This document shows positions 28,165-36,366 of a stretch of DNA of 64,000 bases, piece after piece. Under the pieces are notes generated by a model. The model was not told the origin of the DNA and made no database searches. It worked only from the letters and a program-made list of their open reading frames with translations. Positions within the stretch are counted from its first letter, which is position 1; every line of letters starts with the position of its first letter. This DNA comes from an uncultured Acidobacteriota bacterium (GTDB lineage Bacteria > Acidobacteriota > Terriglobia > Terriglobales > Acidobacteriaceae). The stretch covers positions 1 through 64,000 of the forward strand of contig CAIQPK010000035.1 in the NCBI GenBank assembly GCA_903873705.1, written 5' to 3'. A program made the position numbers and the translations under genes.

Positions 28165-28665
28165 CTACCCCTCGTGCGCCGTCTTCCCGGCCAGCAAATC
28201 CAGCGCATGCGGCAGCAGCCCCAACACCGCCCGTAGCGAGCTCACCGCCCCCGCCGGGCTCCCCGGCAAATTGACCACCAGGCTCGCCCCCACCGTCCCG
28301 CAAACGCCCCGGCTCAACGCCGCAAACGGCGTATGCTTCGCTCCATCAGCCCGGATCAGCTCCGCCAGCCCCGGCGCCAGCCGCTCGCACACCGCCAGCG
28401 TGGCCTCCGGCGTCACGTCCCGCGGAGCCAGCCCGGTCCCACCCGTCGTCACAATCAGCGCAGCCCCGCCCGCCGCTGCAGCCCGAATCGCCTCCGCAAT
28501 TCGCGGCACTTCGTCCGGAACCACCCTCACGCTCACGCTGAGCGCCCCCACCGCAGTCAGCAGTTGCGCCGCCGCCGGACCCGACAGGTCCTCCCGCGTC
28601 CCCGCAAAACTGCTGTCGCTCACCGTGATTACCGCAGCCGCTCGATTGTGAAGCGTCGCACTCAT
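28165..28665 (-). CDS. MogA/MoaB-like molybdopterin adenylyltransferase
   Basis: 166 residues from the ATG at 28665 (MSATLHNRAAAVITVSDSSF). The substrate-binding motif VTTGGTGLAPRDVTPEA and the end block VVNLPGSPAGAVSSLRAVLG are typical of the family. It adenylates molybdopterin before metal insertion. No other Moco gene is adjacent. MogA and MoaB cannot be told apart with certainty from this alone. Divergent from the TonB-like gene at 28804. Confidence 0.88.
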   Translation of the reverse strand: MSATLHNRAAAVITVSDSSFAGTREDLSGPAAAQLLTAVGALSVSVRVVPDEVPRIAEAIRAAAAGGAALIVTTGGTGLAPRDVTPEATLAVCERLAPGLAELIRADGAKHTPFAALSRGVCGTVGASLVVNLPGSPAGAVSSLRAVLGLLPHALDLLAGKTAHEG

Positions 28666-28803
28666 GCTGGAAGCATAGCGCGACCCGCAATCCGAGCGCC
28701 CTAACCCCGCCCGAAGATGAGAAAATAGAACCAGCGCGTCGCGCTCAATCCCGGTCGCCGCTGCAACTTTCCGGCGATTCAAGCGTCACAGACAGAAGCC
28801 CTG

Positions 28804-29841
28804 ATGCCCCTTTTCGAGACCCCCACCGAGCCCAACCCGCCGCAGCCAGCCAACGACCCCCCGGCCGCCGAAGGCTCGCAGCCCGTCAAGGTCCTCGCAG
28901 GTCGTCACGGCGAGTGGGACACCCACGAGCTCATCCGCCTCCTCGACACCATCGAAGACGAGCGCGCCCGCGGCCGTTTCCGCGAGTCGCTCTACGCCTC
29001 CATGCTGTTCTGGGTCATCGTCGGCTGGTTCCTCTTCTACGGCCCCCGGGTCCTCTGGCACCAGCCGCAACTACGCGACCCCGGTTCCGTCCTCAAGGAG
29101 CGCGAACTCACCGAACTGTCGCTTCCCATGCAGCGCCCCGCACCGGTCCTCAAGCAGGCCCAGCCCGCCATCGACAAAAACACAATGGAGCGCCTGAAGA
29201 AGATGACGCCCCCAGCCCCCGCCGCAGCGCCGGCGCCAGCGCCCGACGCTGCCACACCTCCGCCCGCTCCCGTCGCCTCCGCGCCACCGCCGCCCGCACC
29301 CGCAGTAGACAAACCCAAACTCCCCCAGCCCGTAGCCGACGCCCCCACCGCCCAGCCCACGCGCCCCGACTTCGGCCGTCCCACCAGCGCCGGAAACAGC
29401 ATCCAGGACGCCCTCAACGCCGCCGCCAAAAACCGTGGCGGCTTCGACGCCGGCGGCGGCACCCCCTCCCGCCGCCAGGGCGGCCCACTCAAGCTGGGCG
29501 GCGCAGAGGTCCTCTCCGACACCCAGGGCGTCGACTTCGACCCCTATCTCCGCCGCATCCTCTCCGACATCAAGCGCAACTGGGACCCTCTCATCCCCGC
29601 TGAAGCCGGTTCCCCTCTTTTCAAGCAGGGTGAAACCTGGATCCGCTTCTCCATCGGCCCCGACGGCTCCATCACCGCCATGCACCTCGACGGCTCCACC
29701 CACGACGAAGCCATCAACCGCTCCTGCTGGGGCTCCATCACCAGCGAAGGCCAGTTTCCCCCGCTCCCCACCGCCTTCCACGGCCCCAACCTCGAGCTCC
29801 GCATCCACTACCTCGTCAACAAGTCCCCGCCGGAGCAGTAA
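28804..29841 (+). CDS. TonB/TolA-like envelope protein
   Basis: 345 residues. An N-terminal soluble part, one membrane helix (about 63-80, SMLFWVIVGWFLFYG), a Pro/Ala-rich spacer (about 130-185) and a C-terminal domain (about 245-345, FDPYLRRILSDIKRNWDPLI ... GETWIRFSIGPDGSITAMHL) make the layout of TonB/TolA-type energy transducers. The helix is unusually far from the N terminus. exbB/exbD are not adjacent. It probably spans the periplasm; the partner is unknown. Confidence 0.78.
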   Translation: MPLFETPTEPNPPQPANDPPAAEGSQPVKVLAGRHGEWDTHELIRLLDTIEDERARGRFRESLYASMLFWVIVGWFLFYGPRVLWHQPQLRDPGSVLKERELTELSLPMQRPAPVLKQAQPAIDKNTMERLKKMTPPAPAAAPAPAPDAATPPPAPVASAPPPPAPAVDKPKLPQPVADAPTAQPTRPDFGRPTSAGNSIQDALNAAAKNRGGFDAGGGTPSRRQGGPLKLGGAEVLSDTQGVDFDPYLRRILSDIKRNWDPLIPAEAGSPLFKQGETWIRFSIGPDGSITAMHLDGSTHDEAINRSCWGSITSEGQFPPLPTAFHGPNLELRIHYLVNKSPPEQ

Positions 29842-29844
29842 ACC

Positions 29845-30066
29845 ATGGCCGGTCAGCACGCCTCGACGCCAGCAATCCCCGCCCCTACGCGGGAGCAGCA
29901 GCGGCTCCAGGCCGAAAACACCACGCGCCGCCAGGCCGCCGAACTCCTCGAACGCAAACGTCAAATCCGCGGCCTCCTGTGGCTCCTCGCCGCCGTCCTC
30001 GTCCTCAGCATCCTGCGCGCCGGGCTCTCCCGCGTTTTCGGCCCGCAATGGTGGCGGCTCTGGTAG
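29845..30066 (+). CDS. small single-span membrane protein
   Basis: 73 residues: a charged, Gln/Arg-rich first half with coiled-coil character (about 10-48) and one membrane helix near the end (LLWLLAAVLVLSILRAGL). It starts three bases after the TonB-like gene and ends 11 bases before miaA, so the three likely share a transcript. No family recognised. Confidence 0.65.
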   Translation: MAGQHASTPAIPAPTREQQRLQAENTTRRQAAELLERKRQIRGLLWLLAAVLVLSILRAGLSRVFGPQWWRLW

Positions 30067-30077
30067 CTTAGGCGGGA

Positions 30078-31031
30078 ATGCCTGACGCCGCACCCTACCC
30101 GCTGATCGCCCTGGCCGGCCCCACCGCCAGCGGCAAAACCGCGCTCGCCATCGCGCTCGCCGAAGCCCTCAACGGCGAAATCGTCAGCTGCGACTCCGTC
30201 TCCGTCTACCGGCTCATGGAAATCGGCACCGCCAAACCCTCCCCTGCCGAGCGCGCCCGAATCCCCCATCACTGCCTCGACCTCTACTGGCCCGACGAGC
30301 CCTGCACCGCCGGCGACTGGGCCCGCCACGCCCGCACCGCCATCGCCGGCATCCGCAACCGCGGCAAGCTCCCCATCGTCGCCGGCGGCACCGGCCTCTA
30401 CCTCCGCGCCCTCCTCGACGGCCTCGCCCCCGCCCCACCCCGCAACGACGCCCTACGCGACCGCCTCCGTCAGCGCACCCCCGCCCACCTCCACCGCCTC
30501 CTCCAGCGCATCGACCCCCGCGCCGCAACCCTGATCCACCCCAACGACGCACCCAAACTCATCCGCAGCATCGAGGTCACCCTGGCCGCCCGCACCCCGC
30601 AAACCGAGCAATGGAACTCCGGCCGCGACGCCCTCACCGGCTATAACGTCCTCCGCCTCAGCCTATCCCCCGACCGTCAGGCGCTCTACGACCGCATCAA
30701 CCACCGCGCCGCAGCCATGTTCACCCGCGGCCTCATCGCCGAAACCGCCACCCTCCGCGACCGCTACGGCGACGCCTGCCGCCCCCTCACCGCCCTCGGC
30801 TACGCCCAGGCCATGGCCGTCCTCCGCCACCAGCTCACCGAGCCCGAAGCCATCGCCGCCGCCCAGCAGGGCCACCGCAACTACGCCAAACGCCAGCTAA
30901 CCTGGTTCCGCAAAGAACCCCACACCCACTGGCTGGAAGGCTTCGGCGAACAAGTCACCACCCAGGCCCTCCAAGCCACCCATCCCCAACTAACAACCAA
31001 CCACCCTCACCGCTCCCCCTCCAACCAATAA
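30078..31031 (+). CDS. miaA: tRNA dimethylallyltransferase
   Basis: 317 residues, standard length. P-loop GPTASGKTALAIALAEAL near the N terminus, DSVSVYRLMEIGTAKPS, VAGGTGLYLRALLDGLA and the C-terminal RNYAKRQLTWFRKEPHTHWL all fit MiaA. It puts a dimethylallyl group on A37 of tRNAs reading UNN codons. The last 25 bases overlap the end of the convergent VWFA gene. Confidence 0.96.
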   Translation: MPDAAPYPLIALAGPTASGKTALAIALAEALNGEIVSCDSVSVYRLMEIGTAKPSPAERARIPHHCLDLYWPDEPCTAGDWARHARTAIAGIRNRGKLPIVAGGTGLYLRALLDGLAPAPPRNDALRDRLRQRTPAHLHRLLQRIDPRAATLIHPNDAPKLIRSIEVTLAARTPQTEQWNSGRDALTGYNVLRLSLSPDRQALYDRINHRAAAMFTRGLIAETATLRDRYGDACRPLTALGYAQAMAVLRHQLTEPEAIAAAQQGHRNYAKRQLTWFRKEPHTHWLEGFGEQVTTQALQATHPQLTTNHPHRSPSNQ

Positions 31032-32134
31032 GCCTTCCTCGCCTGCACCACCAGCCCCGGCCGGTCCTTCAGCGTCACCTCGATCGCATGCAGCCCCACA
31101 TGCGGGTCAGACGGCACAAAACTCAACACATACCGGTTCGGAATATGGTTCGAAATCGTCAGCAGGTCGCGCGCCAGCGTCTTCGGATTCCTGAACCCGA
31201 AATACTCCCCGCCCGTCAGCTTCGCCACCGTCTCCGGCACGTTCGTCTTGAAGCCGTCGATCGCAAACACCGCCAGCATCTTCGCCAGCCGCAGCGGCGG
31301 CGCCAGCATCGCCAGGCAGTCAAAATCCTGCGTCTTCCGGCTCACCGAAAGGTCCACGTTAGGGTCATCTGGATTCCGGCTGAAACACCCATGCGCCGGC
31401 CCCGGCTTGTCGGAAGAAAGCTTCCCCGCCTCCTTGCCCACATCCGCCTTCACACTCGAAAAACCGATGCTGTAAATCGCCGTATTCGTATCGGAAACCG
31501 CGCGTATCGCCTCCGCCAGCGAAGTCTGGCTGCCATTGTCCAGCGTCTCGCTCAGCAGCAGAATCGCCCGCCGGTACGTCGCCGGCTCCTTCCGCAGCAG
31601 GTCCACTGAAAACTTGATTCCATCCAGAATCGCCGCATGATTGTCGCCCTGGTCCAGGTCGCCCAGCACCTTCGCCGCCGCGTCAATGTTGGTCGTAAAC
31701 TTTTGCTGCACAATCGCGCGGCTGTCGAACCCCACCACCGCCACCTTGTACGGCACGCCGCCAACCACCTGCTCCAGGATCGGCGCCAGGTTGCGATACT
31801 CGTCCAGGTGCCGAACACCCGACCCACCCACTTCAGCCAGAATCACCAGCGCCAGCGGCTGGCTGTCGGTATTCTCTTCCAGCCTGAGCTTCTGCTCAAC
31901 ACCATCGTCGGTGACCACAAAATCATCCGCGGTCAGCGTATAAACCACCGCCCCGGCCTTCGTCTTCACCATCGCCGGAGCCAGCACCAGGTTCGACCGC
32001 ACCGTAATCGACGACTCCTGCGGCCCATCATCCGGCGCCGCACCTGGCGGTGCCTGAGCCAGCATTGGCCCACCCACCAGCAGCGTCGCAGCCAAAAGGA
32101 TGGTGGCAGAAGAAGTCATCAGTGGCCTCCGCAT
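31007..32134 (-). CDS. secreted VWFA-domain protein, acidobacterial type
   Basis: 375 residues from the ATG at 32134 (or 370 from 32119). Signal peptide about 1-30. An entry strand SSITVRSNLVLAPAMVKTKA leads into a VWFA-like domain in which the MIDAS motif is degenerate (LVILAEVGGSGVRHL in place of DxSxS). GGEYFGFRNPKTLARDL and the end NRYVLSFVPSDPHVGLHAIE match the acidobacterial VWFA family. It is the third member of this family in 7 kb, but not adjacent to the other two. Tail-to-tail overlap with miaA. Confidence 0.85.
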   Translation of the reverse strand: MRRPLMTSSATILLAATLLVGGPMLAQAPPGAAPDDGPQESSITVRSNLVLAPAMVKTKAGAVVYTLTADDFVVTDDGVEQKLRLEENTDSQPLALVILAEVGGSGVRHLDEYRNLAPILEQVVGGVPYKVAVVGFDSRAIVQQKFTTNIDAAAKVLGDLDQGDNHAAILDGIKFSVDLLRKEPATYRRAILLLSETLDNGSQTSLAEAIRAVSDTNTAIYSIGFSSVKADVGKEAGKLSSDKPGPAHGCFSRNPDDPNVDLSVSRKTQDFDCLAMLAPPLRLAKMLAVFAIDGFKTNVPETVAKLTGGEYFGFRNPKTLARDLLTISNHIPNRYVLSFVPSDPHVGLHAIEVTLKDRPGLVVQARKAYWLEGER

Positions 32135-32204
32135 CCAGTGTAGCGGCAGCCCGTTCCCCTGGCTGCCATCAAGCCCGCCACAGCCAGGGATGCCCGATCA
32201 CCAT

Positions 32205-32474
32205 CTACTTCTGTTCGTTGCTCACCGCAGCATCCGACCCATGCTGCTTAACGATCTTGTTGTAGATTCCCAGCAGCAGAAACGGCGCAACCCATTGCCC
32301 CACAAACAGCGCAGCATGGTCCCTCTTCGCAATCTTGAACGACACCGAAGCCGCAATCGAAGCCACCGCCAGCGCAAGGTAAGCGCTCGACGGCACCTGC
32401 GACGTCACCTTCTCAATCGCTGCTGTTACCTGGTCTTCCTGTGCTTCACCGGCATTGACACGTAAATCGGGCAT
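32205..32474 (-). CDS. small conserved membrane protein
   Basis: 89 residues. A short polar head is followed by two hydrophobic segments (about 30-46 and 58-72, ALFVGQWVAPFLLLGIYNK). No signal peptide. Proteins of this size and pattern recur in Acidobacteria as far as I recall, without a known function. It is divergent from the his leader region. Confidence 0.65.
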   Translation of the reverse strand: MPDLRVNAGEAQEDQVTAAIEKVTSQVPSSAYLALAVASIAASVSFKIAKRDHAALFVGQWVAPFLLLGIYNKIVKQHGSDAAVSNEQK

Positions 32475-32585
32475 GACATTATCTCCACGGCAGTTGCCGT
32501 CCGTAGACAGATGCCAACTCCTTGCAAAACGCCGTTTGCGAAGAAACTTAATTCCCGGGCAACGCCCGTCAACCCCGTGCGCCCG

Positions 32586-32614
32586 TTGACATAGCGCCGT
32601 CGTGGCGATAGCGT
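32586..32614 (+). promoter_or_regulatory. predicted promoter of his operon
   Basis: TTGACA (32586-32591) is a perfect -35 box. TAGCGT sits 17 bases later (32609-32614) as a weak -10. It lies just upstream of the His-rich leader. The short distance to the leader ATG leaves the exact start point open. The spacer 32475-32585 shows nothing else. Confidence 0.5.
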
Positions 32615-32622
32615 AGAAGGTA

Positions 32623-32706
32623 ATGAGCGTGCAGCTGCATCATCACGGACTCCATCATCACCATGCGGTTAGCGTGGCAGGGGATGTGTCCGGTGCGGCG
32701 AAGTAA
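32623..32706 (+). CDS. hisL: his operon leader peptide
   Basis: 27 residues: MSVQLHHHGLHHHHAV, then SVAGDVSGAAK. Codons 6-14 are CAT CAT CAC GGA CTC CAT CAT CAC CAT, so seven of nine are His. GAAGG is just before the ATG (spacing short). The bases right after the His run (32668-32678) can pair with the 5' arm of the downstream terminator (10 bp with one bulge), as an attenuator needs. hisI follows 109 bases after the stop. A peptide of this make-up ahead of eight his genes has one obvious reading: ribosome stalling at His codons when charged tRNA-His is low. Confidence 0.88.
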   Translation: MSVQLHHHGLHHHHAVSVAGDVSGAAK

Positions 32707-32731
32707 CCAAGCGCACAACAGGATTCGAACC

Positions 32732-32769
32732 AAGCCCGCTAACGCGCAACTATCGCGAGCGGGCTTTTT
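32732..32769 (+). terminator. his attenuator terminator
   Basis: AAGCCCGCT (32732-32740) pairs with AGCGGGCTT (32758-32766). An inner CGCG/CGCG stem (32743-32746 with 32754-32757) is separated from it by a 2-nt bulge, and TTTTT follows (32765-32769). The alternative pairing 32668-32678 with 32734-32743 would break it. It lies 46 bases before hisI and follows the His-rich leader peptide. Confidence 0.88.
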
Positions 32770-32815
32770 GCTGCGCGGCGATGCACTCCACAACCGCAGC
32801 AAAAAAGGATAGTCA

Positions 32816-33169
32816 ATGACCGCCGCAGCACTTCCCCAGATCGATTTCGAAAAAGCCGGCGGCCTCGTCGCCGGCATCGTCCAGGACGCCGCCACCGGCG
32901 AAGTCCTCATGCTCGGCTTCCTCAACGAGATCAGCTACCAGAAGACCCTCGAATCCGGCTTCGTCACCTTCTGGTCCCGCACCCGCTCCAAGCTCTGGAT
33001 GAAGGGCGAAACCAGTGGCAACCGCCTCCGCATCCTCTCCGCCGCCACCGACTGCGACAACGACGCCCTCCTCTTCAAAGTCGAAGTAGAAGGCGACGGC
33101 CTCGTCTGCCACGAAGGCACAGTAAGCTGCTTCACCAAACCGATAAAGTTCGAAGTGGTTAGTTCTTAG
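32816..33169 (+). CDS. hisI: phosphoribosyl-AMP cyclohydrolase
   Basis: 117 residues. The metal and active-site motifs VTFWSRTRSKLWMKGETSGN, DCDNDALLFKVEVEG and CHEGTVSCF are all present. AAGGA is seven bases before the ATG. It opens the purine-derived ring in step three of histidine synthesis. It has no fused HisE (pyrophosphohydrolase) domain, and no separate hisE is seen in the window. First structural gene after the attenuator. Confidence 0.97.
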   Translation: MTAAALPQIDFEKAGGLVAGIVQDAATGEVLMLGFLNEISYQKTLESGFVTFWSRTRSKLWMKGETSGNRLRILSAATDCDNDALLFKVEVEGDGLVCHEGTVSCFTKPIKFEVVSS

Positions 33170-33244
33170 TTCTTAGTTGCTAGTAGAACCATCACCACGC
33201 CAACCTCAACTGCCCACACCGGCACATCACTAACAACTAAGAAC
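33169..33244. repeat. inverted repeat between hisI and hisG
   Basis: GTTCTTAGTTGCTAGT (33169-33184) pairs with ACTAACAACTAAGAAC (33229-33244) at 15 of 16 positions, with 44 bases between. The first arm begins in the hisI stop codon. Similar ACTAACAAC tracts occur at 11610-11640. It could be a small hairpin repeat or a processing site. Confidence 0.55.
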
Positions 33245-33264
33245 CAACAACTCCCAAAGGGACC

Positions 33265-34140
33265 ATGGCAAACAAACTCAAACTCGGCATTCCCAAAGGC
33301 AGTCTCCAGGACGCCACCATCGCCCTCTTCCAGCGCGCCGGCTGGAACATCTACGCCAGCGGCCGCAGCTACTTCCCCTCCATCGACGACATCGAAATCG
33401 AATGCATGTTGGTCCGCGCCCAGGAGATGGCCCGCTACGTCGAGCACGGCGCCCTCGACGCCGGCCTAACCGGCAACGACTGGGTCCTCGAAAACCAGTC
33501 CGACGTGGAGCGCGTCACCTCACTCACCTACTCCAAGGCCAGCCGCACCCGCGTCAAGTGGGTCCTTGCCGTACCGGAAGACTCACCCTTCCAGAAGCCC
33601 GAAGACCTGGCCGGCAAAACCATCGCCACCGAGCTCGTCGAGTTCACCAAGCGCTACTTCGCTGAGAAAAACATCCCCGTCAAAGTCGAGTTCAGCTGGG
33701 GCGCCACCGAAGTAAAGCCACCCACCCTCGCCGACGCCATAGTCGAAGTCACCGAGACCGGCAGCTCCCTCCGCGCCAACCGCCTCCGCATCATCGAGAC
33801 CCTCATGGAGTCCGAGACCCAGCTCATCGCCAACCGCGCCGCCTGGTCCGATCCCTGGAAGCGTTCCAAAATCGAAACCCTCGCCCTCATGCTCAACGGC
33901 GCCATGGCCGCGCAAGTCCAGGTCGGCCTCATGCTCAACGCCAGAAAAGCGGACCTCGACGCCGTCCTCAACGTCCTCCCCGCCCTCAACTCCCCCACCA
34001 TCTCCCACCTCCGAGACCCAGAGTGGGTAGCGTTGAACACGATACTAGACCAATCGGTCGTCCGCGACGTCATACCCAAGCTAAAAGCCGCCGGCGGCAC
34101 CGGCATCGTCGAATACCCGCTCAGCAAAGTCGTCCTGTAA
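33265..34140 (+). CDS. hisG: ATP phosphoribosyltransferase, long form
   Basis: 291 residues, the long HisG with its own C-terminal regulatory domain (about 215-291), so no HisZ is needed. Motifs: [33 protein letters not shown] and the PRPP-loop region [28 protein letters not shown] precedes the ATG. It catalyses the first, feedback-inhibited step of histidine synthesis. Confidence 0.97.
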   Translation: MANKLKLGIPKGSLQDATIALFQRAGWNIYASGRSYFPSIDDIEIECMLVRAQEMARYVEHGALDAGLTGNDWVLENQSDVERVTSLTYSKASRTRVKWVLAVPEDSPFQKPEDLAGKTIATELVEFTKRYFAEKNIPVKVEFSWGATEVKPPTLADAIVEVTETGSSLRANRLRIIETLMESETQLIANRAAWSDPWKRSKIETLALMLNGAMAAQVQVGLMLNARKADLDAVLNVLPALNSPTISHLRDPEWVALNTILDQSVVRDVIPKLKAAGGTGIVEYPLSKVVL

Positions 34141-34152
34141 AGGAATAAGCCA

Positions 34153-34614
34153 ATGAAAATCACCTTCGAAATCCTCGGCATTCTGCTCGTAGTCCTCGCC
34201 GCCTACTCCGGCACCATGTACTTCATCCAGCGCAAGCGCGAGCAGCACGCGCAGGCCGAAGGCCTCGTCGTCTACGCCACGCTCGTCTCCAGCGAGCCGG
34301 TCAAGTTCATGAACTCCGTCGGCATGCGCAAGATCACCCTCAGCATTCAGGAGCCCGACAGCGCCCCCCGCGAAGTCGTGCTCCGCTCCCGCGTCGACCC
34401 CGGCCAGAAGCTCACTACCGGCGCCCGTATGCCTGTCGTCATCGACCCCAAAAAGCCCACCCGCATCTACCCCGCCACGCCCGAGTCCGCCAAGCGCGCT
34501 GTCCTCACCGGCTCCCGCCAGGAGCGCCGCGCCATGCAGTCGCAGATGCGCAACCCCCGCCTCCGCGAGCGCCCCCGCACCGGCTACCAACCGCCCGCCT
34601 CCAAACTCCGCTAA
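34153..34614 (+). CDS. hypothetical membrane-anchored protein in his operon
   Basis: 153 residues. One N-terminal membrane helix (about 5-24, FEILGILLVVLAAYSGTMYF), then a beta-rich domain with two similar blocks (VVYATLVSSEPVKFMNS; VVLRSRVDPGQKLTTGARMP) and an Arg-rich tail. The layout resembles DUF3592-type proteins but I cannot confirm it. It starts 12 bases after hisG, so it is cotranscribed. No link to histidine synthesis is visible. Confidence 0.65.
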   Translation: MKITFEILGILLVVLAAYSGTMYFIQRKREQHAQAEGLVVYATLVSSEPVKFMNSVGMRKITLSIQEPDSAPREVVLRSRVDPGQKLTTGARMPVVIDPKKPTRIYPATPESAKRAVLTGSRQERRAMQSQMRNPRLRERPRTGYQPPASKLR

Positions 34615-34722
34615 GCAAATTCACCATAGGTGTATCGCGAGGCTTAGAACTGATGGCCGTTTCCTCCCAAGGAAAACGGCACTGCACGAAATCTTCCACT
34701 CCACCGCATTGGTGAATTTGCT
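34614..34722. repeat. 109-bp nested inverted repeat before hisD
   Basis: AGCAAATTCACCA (34614-34626) is the perfect complement of TGGTGAATTTGCT (34710-34722). Inside, GCCGTTTCC pairs with GGAAAACGGC over a short loop with one bulge. The left arm starts in the stop codon of the 153-residue gene. It may be a small non-autonomous insertion or an intra-operon RNA structure. hisD begins 38 bases later. Confidence 0.7.
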
Positions 34723-34759
34723 GTAGGCATCTGAACCAAACCAGAAGACCGAGAAGGCA

Positions 34760-36031
34760 ATGAAGATCCTCAAAACATTCGGCGACTCCCAACAGCCCGC
34801 AGAAGCGGCCATCCAGTCGCTCGAGCAGCGCGGCGCCGTCAACACCGCCAAGGTCGACACCACGGTCCGCACCATCCTCGCCGACGTCCGCCAGGGCGGC
34901 GACGAAGCCCTCCGCGAGTACGCCACCCGCTTCGACGAACTCGCCGGCCAACCCCTCCAGGTCACCCCCGAAGAAATGCAGGCCGCCTGGGAGGCCACCA
35001 GCGAAGAGCTCAAAGCCGCCCTCCGCCTGGCCCAGGCCAACATCCGCGCCTTCGCTGAAAAGCAACTCCCCCGCGCCTGGAGCTTCCGCCCCGTAGAAGG
35101 CATGGAGGTCGGCCAGATCGTCCGCCCCCTCGGCTCGGTCGGCTGCTACGTCCCCGGCGGCCGCTACCCGCTGCCTTCCACGCTGCTCATGACGACCACG
35201 CCCGCTCAGGTCGCCGGCGTCACCCGCATCGTCGTCTGCTCCCCCAAGCCCGGCCGCGAAACCATGGCCGCCGCCTGGCTCGCTTCACAGGACGCCCCCG
35301 GCACCTTCGAGTTCTACCGCATCGGCGGCGCGCAAGCCGTCGCTGCCATGGCCTTCGGCACCGCCACCATCAAGCCTGTCGACAAGATCGTCGGCCCCGG
35401 CAACCTCTTCGTCACCGCCGCCAAGATCGCCGTCTCCGCCGAAACCGGCATCGACATGCCCGCCGGCCCCACCGAAATCGTCGTCACCAGCGAAACCGGC
35501 GACCCCTCCGGCATCGCCGCCGACCTCGTAGCCCAGGCCGAGCACGACCCCGAAGCCCTCGCCATCCTCATCACCACCAAGGCCGACCTCGCCGAAGAAG
35601 TAGCCCTCGAAGTAAAGCGCCAGTCCCAGACCAACGAGATCGCGCAGCAATCACTCGACGCCCAGGGCTTCATCTTCATCACGCAGACCGTCGAAGAAGC
35701 CCAGGACCTCACCAACCGCCTCGCCCCCGAGCACCTCACCGTCGACGCCGGCGCCGACGTCCGCTGGGTCAAAAACGCCGGCTCCGTCTTCATCGGCCAC
35801 CACACCCCGCAATCCATGGGCGACTACATCTCCGGCCCCAACCACGTCCTCCCCACCGGCCGCAACGGCCGCGTCCGCGGCGGCCTCAGCGTTCTCGACT
35901 TCGTCAAAGTCATCACCGTCCAGCAGTACACCCGCGAAGCCCTTCGCGAAGTCGGCCCCCACACCATCGCCCTCGCCGAAGCAGAAGGTTTAACCGGCCA
36001 CGCCGAAAGCGTGCGCGTGAGGATGCGCTAG
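34760..36031 (+). CDS. hisD: histidinol dehydrogenase
   Basis: 423 residues. GAGAAGG precedes the ATG. Motifs: GSVGCYVPGGRYPLPSTLL, DKIVGPGNLFVTAAK, MPAGPTEIVVTSETG, DLVAQAEHDPEA and LAPEHLTVDAGADV (zinc and catalytic residues). It performs the last two oxidations, histidinol to histidine. It follows the 109-bp inverted repeat. Confidence 0.97.
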   Translation: MKILKTFGDSQQPAEAAIQSLEQRGAVNTAKVDTTVRTILADVRQGGDEALREYATRFDELAGQPLQVTPEEMQAAWEATSEELKAALRLAQANIRAFAEKQLPRAWSFRPVEGMEVGQIVRPLGSVGCYVPGGRYPLPSTLLMTTTPAQVAGVTRIVVCSPKPGRETMAAAWLASQDAPGTFEFYRIGGAQAVAAMAFGTATIKPVDKIVGPGNLFVTAAKIAVSAETGIDMPAGPTEIVVTSETGDPSGIAADLVAQAEHDPEALAILITTKADLAEEVALEVKRQSQTNEIAQQSLDAQGFIFITQTVEEAQDLTNRLAPEHLTVDAGADVRWVKNAGSVFIGHHTPQSMGDYISGPNHVLPTGRNGRVRGGLSVLDFVKVITVQQYTREALREVGPHTIALAEAEGLTGHAESVRVRMR

Positions 36032-36036
36032 TTGTA

Positions 36037-36315
36037 ATGAAGAACGAAGATCAAATTCGATCGGTCATGCTCAACATCCTCAGTACGGGGCTGCTGAATA
36101 TTCGCGCTTACGGAAACGGTGCGATGGCTGCAGAGTGTGCCGCCGAAGCTGATCACTTACACAATCTTCCAGATCTGGTACGAAAACCCACCACCGAACT
36201 CTTGTCCTTCTATCTTCACAGGAGCAAACCTCACTACGAACGGCAAGTGAAAGACACGCGAGGTTTTGCGAATGACTGGAAACGACTTGAAGACCTACTG
36301 CTTGAACAGCAGTAA
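36037..36315 (+). CDS. hypothetical protein in his operon
   Basis: 92 residues, soluble, mostly helical (IRSVMLNILSTGLLNIRAYG near the N terminus). It begins five bases after hisD. Its codon use is visibly less C-ending than that of the flanking his genes, which suggests later arrival. No family recognised. Confidence 0.65.
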   Translation: MKNEDQIRSVMLNILSTGLLNIRAYGNGAMAAECAAEADHLHNLPDLVRKPTTELLSFYLHRSKPHYERQVKDTRGFANDWKRLEDLLLEQQ

Positions 36316-36366
36316 TTTGCGTTGGATTGATATACCGAAGGCCGCGCAAACGCGCGTGAGGATGAG

